NCBI GenBank assembly: GCA_011682565.1
Contig: JAACEJ010000096.1
Location: forward strand, 1 to 9,128
Length of the DNA stretch: 9,128 bases
Reading direction: 5' to 3'
From: Actinomycetota bacterium
GTDB lineage: Bacteria; Zhuqueibacterota; Zhuqueibacteria; Residuimicrobiales; Krinioviventaceae
The translations under genes and the position numbers were made by a program. The notes under the pieces were generated by a model. It was given only the letters and a program-made list of their open reading frames with translations, was not told the DNA's origin and made no database searches. This document shows, piece by piece, positions 1-6,500 of this stretch. Positions within the stretch are counted from its first letter, which is position 1. Each line of letters begins with the position of its first letter.

Positions 1-98
1 AAAAGCCACCAGCTTGCTTGAGAAATAAGGATAAGCATTAATACGATGGATCCCAAGAAGCCTAAAAGACTAAAAGAATGTCCAAATACTGGTATCAT
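1..98 (-). CDS. N-terminal fragment of a small or membrane-anchored protein, cut by the window edge
   Basis: The reverse strand has an ATG at 98-96 followed by 32 open codons up to the window edge. The peptide begins MIPVFGHSFSLLGFLGSIVL and continues hydrophobic to about residue 27, then ends in a Ser-Trp-Trp-Leu stretch, so the N-terminus is a signal anchor or first transmembrane helix. The start is supported by a strong AGAGGAG site seven bases upstream. It lies in the same direction as the sigma/protease operon but 209 bases beyond its end, so it may have its own promoter. I do not recognise the family, and with only 32 residues no function can be given. The gene call rests on the ribosome binding site plus the coherent hydrophobic N-terminus. 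Confidence 0.6.
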   Translation of the reverse strand, partial: MIPVFGHSFSLLGFLGSIVLMLILISQASWWL

Positions 99-105
99 AA
101 CTATT

Positions 106-112
106 CTCCTCT
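106..112 (-). promoter_or_regulatory. Ribosome binding site for the left-edge gene
   Basis: The reverse strand reads AGAGGAG here, seven bases before the ATG at 98. This is a near-perfect Shine-Dalgarno sequence and is the main reason for calling the truncated gene at the left edge. Confidence 0.65.
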
Positions 113-153
113 TTCCAAAGTTAACTTTTTTTCTTACGACGCTTCTACTTTTG

Positions 154-182
154 TATATAGGACAAAGAGGAATTTTTTTCAT
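154..182 (-). promoter_or_regulatory. Weak promoter candidate for the left-edge gene
   Basis: On the reverse strand ATGAAA (182-177) and TATATA (159-154) are separated by 17 bases. The first box matches the TTGACA consensus at four of six positions. The sequence between and around them is strongly A/T biased, so such matches arise easily by chance. It sits about 55 bases before the start codon at 98. It is recorded because the 209-base gap after the protease gene suggests independent transcription. Confidence 0.22.
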
Positions 183-307
183 TTTTTTTGCTCATTCTGA
201 GATTTGGAGGGTTTTCGCGGAATAGCATCAAATTGATCGGATTCAGAGGAAAGATGAAATCAGTGTCAGAATGAATCAAAATTGTCGCCGTTTAGCAATA
301 AAGCGCA

Positions 308-1675
308 TCACTCTTGTATAAAGTATTCTTTATGATAAAATAGCCCTTTTACTCCTTCCTTGAGCAAAGTTCTTCGGGAATTCATTCGTTTGATTAATTC
401 TTCACGATATTTTAGTTTGCTCATTCTTGTAGCATGGTTGTATTTTTGAAAAACTTTTTCGATATCCATCGCCCGCCAGCAAGTAGCGACAAAATAGAAT
501 GTAATTGTACCTTGCTGCGTATTTTTCGTCAAATAAAAATAATTATCGCCGCCAGGTATCAATCTTACTTGATTCTTACGCAACTTGTGATTTTCGATTG
601 AGAATGCTGTTAAAGGAAAAAGCAGTTCAACTCCTTCGTTACTATCGAATTGAAATAAATAAAAATAGCAATCTACGCTGGGTGAAATACTGAATCTGTA
701 ACCGTCGCCGACACTGAGAGTTAAATCAGACAAAGATTTTTGCGAGACAGAATGAGAATCTTTTTTAATATACTCAAAATTTATAGTAAGGTATAAATCA
801 GTGTTTAATTGTTTTGCGATTTCACTTAATCTTGGATCTGCATTTTTATGCTTTTTTAGACAACGGTTGACATCTTCCTTTGCAGAAATTAAATCCCCGT
901 ACTGCAGACGATTGGTGACTTGCTCGTAACATGGCTTAGGGCTGATTCGCGGAATGTAATAGATAATGAACGCCAAAGCAGCAATAGCCATAATTTTAGG
1001 AATCCATTTCCGGATATTTCTTTTATTTTGAAACTTCCAATCAAACAAGCATTCAATTGCTTCTTTAACGGTGCCAACAGGACATAGTTGAATTTTTTTT
1101 TGAATAAGCTTTTCAGCTAATAAAGGATCAATCTCACTTTTATTGTCAATTGGATAAAGAGCCTTGTCGCCTGCTTTTAAACACTCATAAGCTGCCAGCA
1201 GTTTTTCATTTATTGACGAAACCTTTTTTACGCGAGCGCCTTTTGTTCGCCCGCTCAACTCGCCGGTGGCAGCCACGGAGTAACCTAGTTCACTTCCGGC
1301 TGACTGCCGGTAAATTTCCTGCGCAAATTTTACTGCAAAAGCAAGTCCCGCGCTTTCTCCGGTAACTTGACGCTTTAATTTGCTTTCGTCAAACTCGCAA
1401 GCTATGTAATATTTTTTCCCCTTGGGAATAAGTTTTTGCGTGGCTTTATTTCTCTTATACCACCCCCAATGTGTGGTTCCTTTCTTTTGGATCAGGTTGG
1501 CATTTTCCAGTGAATTATAAGTTGCCCAGATTCCTTTTTCTGCGGAATCTTCAACATCATTATTGTCGGTAAAACAATTTATCTGGATGCGCTCTTTATC
1601 CCGTTGTGTTACACCCAAAAATTCAAATTCAATTTTGCTTGACGTTTTGTCATCAAATAGTGCAAAAGTTTCCAT
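308..1675 (-). CDS. Membrane-anchored Lon-type protease domain fused to a DUF4384-like domain
   Basis: This 455-residue protein has a Lon-type (MEROPS S16) proteolytic domain at about residues 100-210. The catalytic serine lies in a G-E-S-A-G motif (Ser108), followed by A-T-G-E at 136-139 and the catalytic lysine in NEKLLAA (Lys158). These match the GPSAG, MTGE and KEKLLAA blocks of Lon. There is no Walker A/B ATPase module, so it is not a canonical Lon; the first 100 residues are unassigned. One transmembrane helix spans about 224-242, preceded by a basic stretch (KFQNKRNIRK), which predicts a cytoplasmic protease and an extracytoplasmic C-terminus. Residues 247-290 look like a TPR-type helical pair with two cysteines. 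Residues about 294-400 resemble DUF4384 (GDGYRFSISPS, then FYLFQFD and LLFP). It is the last gene of the sigma operon, nine bases after its neighbour. Substrate unknown; regulated proteolysis of the upstream gene products is inference. Confidence 0.85.
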   Translation of the reverse strand: METFALFDDKTSSKIEFEFLGVTQRDKERIQINCFTDNNDVEDSAEKGIWATYNSLENANLIQKKGTTHWGWYKRNKATQKLIPKGKKYYIACEFDESKLKRQVTGESAGLAFAVKFAQEIYRQSAGSELGYSVAATGELSGRTKGARVKKVSSINEKLLAAYECLKAGDKALYPIDNKSEIDPLLAEKLIQKKIQLCPVGTVKEAIECLFDWKFQNKRNIRKWIPKIMAIAALAFIIYYIPRISPKPCYEQVTNRLQYGDLISAKEDVNRCLKKHKNADPRLSEIAKQLNTDLYLTINFEYIKKDSHSVSQKSLSDLTLSVGDGYRFSISPSVDCYFYLFQFDSNEGVELLFPLTAFSIENHKLRKNQVRLIPGGDNYFYLTKNTQQGTITFYFVATCWRAMDIEKVFQKYNHATRMSKLKYREELIKRMNSRRTLLKEGVKGLFYHKEYFIQE

Positions 1676-1684
1676 TTTGCTTCT

Positions 1685-2206
1685 TTATTCGTGAGTCCGA
1701 ATCATGAGTCGCAAATCTATCGAGTTCAGGTTGTCTATTCGTTGAAAAACTCTACCATTTCTGATAACGCCCTCTAATAATATATGGCCCTTTCCGTCAA
1801 CAACAGATAATCGTTTCCCTTCAACTCGTTTTCGTTTATTTTCGTTAACTTGAACTACGATCAAACCAGAATTTATCCTGGATTCACTTTCCCTTATATC
1901 AATACTAAATGTACCATTTCTTGATTTTAATTTCTGCGGCCAATGGATCTTTGTCGAAGCTGCTGCCTTTCTCCACGCGGTTTCCATAATTTCCCGGGGC
2001 TCTGTTTCTAATAGATTATTCAACTTTTGCGAACAAATTGCGCAAGATATCAAATGCTCTATGGCTCTTTCATTTTCTTTCCACGAGGATTTGCCGGATA
2101 TAGAATTTAGTTCAAAATCATTCAAATGCTCCGTTTCAGTTTCAGTTTGCTGCTTAAATTCTTCACAGGCACGAAAAGCATCTTTTAAAGTGATCATGTT
2201 TTCCAT
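1685..2206 (-). CDS. Zinc-finger anti-sigma-factor-like soluble protein
   Basis: This 173-residue protein carries H-L-I-S-C-A-I-C at residues 51-58, the HxxxCxxC signature of zinc-binding anti-sigma factors. An upstream HLNDFEL at 27 matches the usual helix-starting HL-x-D-x-x-L block, so His27 is a plausible fourth ligand. The rest, about residues 98-172, is predicted beta-rich and unassigned (for example KRLSVVDGKGHILLEG). Unlike many anti-sigma factors it has no transmembrane helix, so it should be cytoplasmic. The ATG at 2206 is chosen because AGGGAG lies six bases upstream; an upstream in-frame ATG at 2272 would overlap the sigma gene by 56 bases and is rejected. It follows the sigma gene by 10 bases and precedes the protease gene by nine. 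The role as antagonist of the neighbouring sigma factor is inferred from motif and position; a redox- or zinc-responsive switch is possible but unproven. Confidence 0.8.
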   Translation of the reverse strand: MENMITLKDAFRACEEFKQQTETETEHLNDFELNSISGKSSWKENERAIEHLISCAICSQKLNNLLETEPREIMETAWRKAAASTKIHWPQKLKSRNGTFSIDIRESESRINSGLIVVQVNENKRKRVEGKRLSVVDGKGHILLEGVIRNGRVFQRIDNLNSIDLRLMIRTHE

Positions 2207-2212
2207 TTTAAT

Positions 2213-2218
2213 CTCCCT
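2213..2218 (-). promoter_or_regulatory. Ribosome binding site deciding the zinc-finger gene start
   Basis: The reverse strand reads AGGGAG, six bases before the ATG at 2206, and overlaps the TAG stop codon of the sigma gene (2219-2217). This favours the 173-residue form over a longer reading frame starting at 2272, and it suggests translational coupling with the sigma factor. Confidence 0.65.
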
Positions 2219-2978
2219 ATTCTTCATCGTATATTGCCGACACGTCAATAATTCCCCAACCTTTTTTCCCAAGACATTTTCGTAAAAGGAGTTTTGCCCT
2301 TTCGTTTATTCTTCGAACTCGGGAAATATTATACTCCTGACCCATTATTTTAACAACGCTCTTGAGTGTAAAGCCTCGATACTCTTTCAATAAAACAATA
2401 ATCATTTGTTCTTTTTGCAGTTTCTTTAGACAAAGAGCAGTGTCTTTTCCCAGGTCTCTTTTTTTCTTTTCCTTTTCAGGCTCTTCCATTACCGGGTGGT
2501 TTAATCCCGACATTCCTTTTATCTTACTCTTTTGAATGACATCGGCTTCATCCAGATATTCTACCAGGCCTGACAAAGATTTCAATTCTCTAATTTTTTT
2601 AACATTCTTTCGTAATCGTTGCGATAATTCTTCATCCGTGGGGACCCGGCCAAGCTCTTGTTCCAGTTCTGCGGCTTCTTTTTGAAGTTCTTTCACTTCT
2701 TTTCTCTTTCGATGATCAAGAAAATCTTCATTGCGCAGAAATGCAGAGATAGCAGTGGAAATGTTCCACGATGCATAAAGAATAAAATCATTGCCTTTCG
2801 ATTTTTCAGGATCGAAAGTTTCAATAGCTTTTACCAGCCCAAAATATCCTTCGTTTTCCAACTCTTCTTTTTGAATATGCTTTATATTAAATTTTAGTAA
2901 TTTATAATACCGCTTTAGTGCAATCTCTTTAACCAGAGGAAAATAATCATCAGGAATCAAATTAAAATTGACTTCCAT
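2217..2978 (-). CDS. Alternative sigma factor of the sigma-70 family (group 3-like)
   Basis: This 253-residue protein directs RNA polymerase to specific promoters. Region 2 spans about residues 11-86, with EELENEGYFGLVKAIETFDP as the core-binding helix followed by an aromatic-containing stretch (FILYASWNISTAISAFLR) that matches the -10 recognition and melting region. Region 3 is at about 105-135 (ELGRVPTDEELSQRL, typical of groups 1-3). Region 4 is at about 181-236, with LQKEQMIIVLL, then a helix-turn-helix ending in NISRVRRINERAKLLLRKCL, matching the VSRIxxRAxxKLR pattern. Presence of region 3 argues against an ECF factor; size and domain set fit group 3 (FliA/SigB/WhiG type). A charged linker separates regions 3 and 4 (about 136-180). 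GGAG lies five bases before the ATG. It is the first gene of the operon with the zinc-finger protein and the Lon-like protease. The regulon is unknown; an autoregulatory promoter is possible. Confidence 0.9.
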   Translation of the reverse strand: MEVNFNLIPDDYFPLVKEIALKRYYKLLKFNIKHIQKEELENEGYFGLVKAIETFDPEKSKGNDFILYASWNISTAISAFLRNEDFLDHRKRKEVKELQKEAAELEQELGRVPTDEELSQRLRKNVKKIRELKSLSGLVEYLDEADVIQKSKIKGMSGLNHPVMEEPEKEKKKRDLGKDTALCLKKLQKEQMIIVLLKEYRGFTLKSVVKIMGQEYNISRVRRINERAKLLLRKCLGKKGWGIIDVSAIYDEE

Positions 2979-3138
2979 TTGTTCTCCGCGTTAAAACACA
3001 AAGTCTAAAATTTAGCACTAAAATATTTGTTACTTTTTAATATGTGCCAAATGCTACCATATCTGTTTATTGTACATCGGGGAAATATTTTTCAAATAAT
3101 TTTGTGCAGAAAAGTGATTAAAAATGAACTGCTGAAAA

Positions 3139-3168
3139 TTTATAAATCACACTCATGTTGATTGACAA
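3139..3168 (-). promoter_or_regulatory. Candidate promoter of the sigma-factor operon
   Basis: On the reverse strand TTGTCA (3168-3163, five of six consensus matches) and TATAAA (3144-3139, five of six) are separated by 18 bases. The start codon at 2978 lies roughly 155 bases further on, giving a fairly long untranslated leader. This is a housekeeping-type promoter; a second site used by the operon's own sigma factor could lie closer to the gene, but its consensus is unknown. Confidence 0.5.
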
Positions 3169-3190
3169 ACAATTCAAAAGAGGTTAAGAA
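3162..3190 (+). promoter_or_regulatory. Weak plus-strand promoter candidate overlapping the sigma-operon -35 box
   Basis: A perfect TTGACA sits at 3162-3167, with a poor -10 match (TAAGAA, 3185-3190) 17 bases downstream. The -35 overlaps the reverse-strand TTGTCA because TTGACAA reads as TTGTCAA on the other strand. If real, it would transcribe the mini-ORF and possibly the giant gene with a long leader. Confidence 0.25.
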
Positions 3191-3194
3191 CAAA

Positions 3195-3263
3195 ATGTCA
3201 GAAATCATTAAATCAGAAGAAAGAAGAATCCCTTACCCCACCTCAAATAAGAAAAAGTTCTAA
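3195..3263 (+). CDS. Possible 22-residue leader peptide or mini-ORF
   Basis: An ATG at 3195 opens 22 codons ending in TAA at 3261-3263. The peptide is hydrophilic and charged (begins MSEIIKSEERR, ends SNKKKF). AGAGG at 3179-3183 is a possible but distant ribosome binding site, 11 bases from the ATG. Its stop codon lies within the stem-loop at 3242-3269, an arrangement seen in leader-peptide control, but the peptide shows no run of one amino acid and no known family. An ORF this short in AT-rich DNA can easily be chance. Confidence 0.15.
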   Translation: MSEIIKSEERRIPYPTSNKKKF

Positions 3264-3269
3264 TTTGAG
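3242..3269 (+). repeat. AT-rich stem-loop (inverted repeat)
   Basis: CTCAAAT at 3242-3248 pairs perfectly with ATTTGAG at 3263-3269. After a single A/A mismatch the stem continues with AGAA (3250-3253) pairing TTCT (3258-3261), leaving a four-base AAAG loop. Eleven pairs around one mismatch make a clear hairpin or operator-like palindrome. There is no adjacent T-tract, so it is not a standard intrinsic terminator on either strand. It overlaps the stop of the mini-ORF. Confidence 0.45.
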
Positions 3270-3518
3270 AGCCATAGCCATAACTCTTTTTAAGATATAA
3301 ATAAAATCTTTAATATCAAGTAATTTCTTTAAAAACAGCAGAAAGCAATTTGTTTCCTCACCCTATTCCTCCAATTTTCAATCCGCATCCTCACCAATTT
3401 TTGGTATTTAAAAAAACATACAGCTTCTTTCATGTTGTCCGAATTCGCCCGCTCGTTTAACCGGAAAGTGTAAACCAGAAATATATTGTCAAATGGACAC
3501 AGCTTCTTGCATTTCAAC

Positions 3519-3525
3519 AAGGGAG
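3519..3525 (+). promoter_or_regulatory. Ribosome binding site supporting a TTG start
   Basis: AAGGGAG lies six bases before a TTG at 3532, from which translation gives a textbook signal peptide. An in-frame ATG at 3493 has no visible Shine-Dalgarno sequence and would add 13 polar residues in front of the basic n-region, so TTG is preferred. Confidence 0.6.
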
Positions 3526-3531
3526 TCTTTT

Positions 3532-6500
3532 TTGAAAAGGAAAATTTCAACATCATTGCTGCTGCTTTTCTTTTGCCTTGGCTTTTTTCATCTGACTGCA
3601 AAAACCTCTGCTGCGAGAGAAGACGATCGTTTATCCGCTATGGAGAGTGCACAACGCGGCCTCGACCCAAACCTCAACGATCCTCCGCCGCGCAAAGAAT
3701 CCGGAATAAAATATCAAAAAATACCTGCTTCCCGTCCAATAGTCGTAAAACCGGGAAATACTAAAAGTCAGACCGAATCAGTTGCAGGCATAAATTACAA
3801 TCAGGAAATAAATATCGCTCCCGAATCCGGGCGGACACTTGTAGGAAAGGTTCGACTGACGCTGCGCGGCGGCGTGCCGATTCCCCAGTCCGGTTTACAT
3901 GTTCTTGTACAAATCGAGAACGAGCATAGCGGCACATTTGAGACCGTGGCCAAGGGGTCGTTTCAAAATGAAAGAACGTTGGAACTTTTCTTCCCGGGGC
4001 GACACACACAAAATGTTCGTATCCTTGCTGAAAGCACACAAGCCGATACGAATCCCGTGCAGTCGGTGGAATTGTATAAAATCGTTTTGAACAACACAAC
4101 GGACATTATGCTCCTCGGCGATTCCATCACTTTCGGCAAATTCGCAGATGACAGCATCGGGTATCGCAAACGGCTGTACGATTTGCTGGATCAAAACGGC
4201 TACGACATCGATTTTGTCGGCGATTATGGCGATTCGCCTTATGAGGGGCATTTCCAGAGCGGCCGAAAAATTAACGATTTTTACCCGCGCGGACTTTTTC
4301 CCGCCGGAAATGCAAGACTGGACGTGACCGGGCCGATGAACAATTATCGTCCACAGATCGTTGCCATCCATCTCGGTACTAACGATCTCAACAGTGAAGC
4401 GGAACATCCGGTCGCGCCGTACGCGATTGACGGGGAGACCCAGGACACCCATGCCGGACGAATGGAAACCCTTGTGAATTATTTGCTGAAATGGCACAAC
4501 GGCGAAAACGGCACCGAGCTTGAAAAAATCATCGTCAGCCTGATTATCCCGATAAAATACCAGGACAGTCTTGTTGCCGCATTCGACAAAGAAGTGGCGC
4601 GCATGGTTCGTGATTTTCAGAACGGCGTCATCACCGGCCAGCCGGAGCCGGTGTTTTTGTGCGACCAGTTCACTGCCTTCGAACAATATCCGGATTTCCG
4701 CGCGACCTATTACAAATCCCTCATGGAAGATACGCTTCACCCGAATACAACCGGGCACAACTTGATGGGGGATACTTATTACGACACCTTTGTCGAACAA
4801 CTAACCGGGCAGCAAAAGTGGTTTTCCAACATGACCTGGGATGCCGATGTTGCCGGGTTCGATGCTGATTACACTTTTCAGGGCATTGCTATTGCCGATG
4901 TTACCGGCGACGGCCTGGACGATATTTACATCAGCAGGACGGCGCCGGACGCCCCGTTCCCGCAGGAGGCCCTTTACATCAATCAGCAAAATATGCCGTT
5001 TATCGAACAGGCGCAGGATTTTCATATCGATGATCAGGGGCAAAGCCGCGGCGTCGTTTTTGTAGACATTGACAATGACGGTGATTTTGATCTGTTTAAC
5101 GGCAATTCGGACGGGCGAAATCATTTGTATGAAAACCTCGGCAATCGGAATTTCCGGGACATCACAGCCCAGGCGGGCATTGCCGATTTGAACCGGCTGA
5201 CGACCGGCGTGCTGGCGTTTGATTGCGATAACGACGGCGATATGGATTTGTACGCCGTCAATTCGCGCGTTAAAAACGAATTATATATCAATAACGGCCT
5301 GGGACATTTTCAGCTTGAGGATCGCGGCGCGGATGATCACGACGAGGCGGACATTCCCAGCATTTCTGCATCCGCCGCGGATTTTGACGGCGACGGCGAT
5401 GTGGATATTTACATTGCCAAACGCGATGCGCCCAACAAATTGTACGTGAACAATGGCGACGGCTATTTCACCGACATGGCCGGCCAGGCGGGTATCGATC
5501 TCGCGGCCAGAAGCAACGGCGCTGTGTGGAGTGATTTGGACAATGACGGCGACCAGGACCTGATTGTCTCGGTTTCGCATTCCAACAGCGATCCGAATCC
5601 GATTCTGCGGGTCTATGAAAATAACGGAGACGGCACTTTTCAGGATATTTCCAATTCTCTCAACATCCCCATGGACGGCTATTCCGCGGTGATCAGTGAT
5701 TTTGATAACGACGGTGATCTGGATATTATCACCACAAATGAAAAAGATTACGGCGCATTCTACCGAAACGATGGTTCCTTGCAGTTTAACAAACTCGATG
5801 ACACGGGCGCTGAAATCTACGCCGGAGATGTCCGCGGCGCTGCGGCTTTCGATTTTGATAACGACGGCGATGAGGATTTTCTTGCCGTACGTTCCGATGC
5901 GTTCAATGTTTTTTTGAAAAATAATCTTGCAAATGGAAATCACTATCTAAAAGTTAATGCGTTTGGGCCAAAAGGAAATCTCGGCGGTTTCGGCACAAAA
6001 ATTTGGCTTTATCAGGCCGGGCAATTGGGCGAAAGCGACGCGCTGCTGAGCTTTCAGGAAATTCAGTCGGCTACGGGACACACTTCGCAATACTCACCGA
6101 CGCAGCATTTCGGTCTCGGCAGTCATCTCACGTGCGATCTTTTGGCTGAATTTACCGACGGCACTTTGCTGGCCATGCGCGACCTGCAAACGGATCAAAC
6201 GATCACCATAGAACCGGCATCTCCCGCAACGGAACTCGTACCCACGCATATTAACTTTTTTTCCGGAGATGCGCAAACGGATACGGTGGGACAGGAACTG
6301 CCCGCCCCACTGGTTGTAAAAGTGACCGCTGCAAACGGCCAACCGGTTCAGGGTGCAAATGTCGTTTTTAATGTTACTCAGGGAGATGCGCAGCTCTTTT
6401 CTCCATCCACTTCATCGAATGGCCTGTGGCTGGAGGCCGAGTCCGGCAAAATGAACGCAACCATGCGCTGGGTTTACGATGCGACAACATCCGGCAGTGC

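Larger units (their letters stand above)
2979..3531. other. AT-rich divergent intergenic region
   Basis: This 553-base stretch lies between the minus-strand sigma operon and the plus-strand giant gene. It holds a good sigma-operon promoter candidate at 3139-3168, a weaker overlapping plus-strand promoter, a 22-codon mini-ORF at 3195-3263, a hairpin at 3242-3269, and a 14-base imperfect direct repeat near 3420 and 3499. I found no convincing promoter immediately before the giant gene. No tRNA, riboswitch core or transposon end was recognised. The minus-strand reading frame across 3329-3601 is judged spurious. Confidence 0.7.

Noticed and set aside
2207..2272. Longer N-terminus for the zinc-finger protein starting at 2272
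   Set aside because: It would overlap the sigma gene by 56 bases, while the ATG at 2206 has an AGGGAG six bases upstream and fits the compact operon spacing.
3242..3269. Intrinsic terminator interpretation of the stem-loop
   Set aside because: The stem is AT-rich and no T-tract follows on either strand, so it is listed only as an inverted repeat.
3329..3601. 90-residue minus-strand reading frame across the divergent region
   Set aside because: It overlaps the signal-peptide coding region of the giant gene and has a low-information, Lys/Phe-rich product without domain or convincing start.
3532..3615. Lipoprotein signal peptide
   Set aside because: Cys15 lies inside the hydrophobic core and lacks a lipobox; a type I cleavage site near residue 27 fits better.
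3895..4800. 301-residue minus-strand reading frame
   Set aside because: It is antisense to the SGNH hydrolase coding region, whose plus-strand frame has intact catalytic motifs; the antisense protein shows no recognisable domain.
5281..5943. 220-residue minus-strand reading frame with repeating Ile/Val-rich segments
   Set aside because: The periodicity is the reverse complement of the FG-GAP calcium loops (Asp codon GAT reads as ATC, Ile), so it is a shadow of the propeller repeats.
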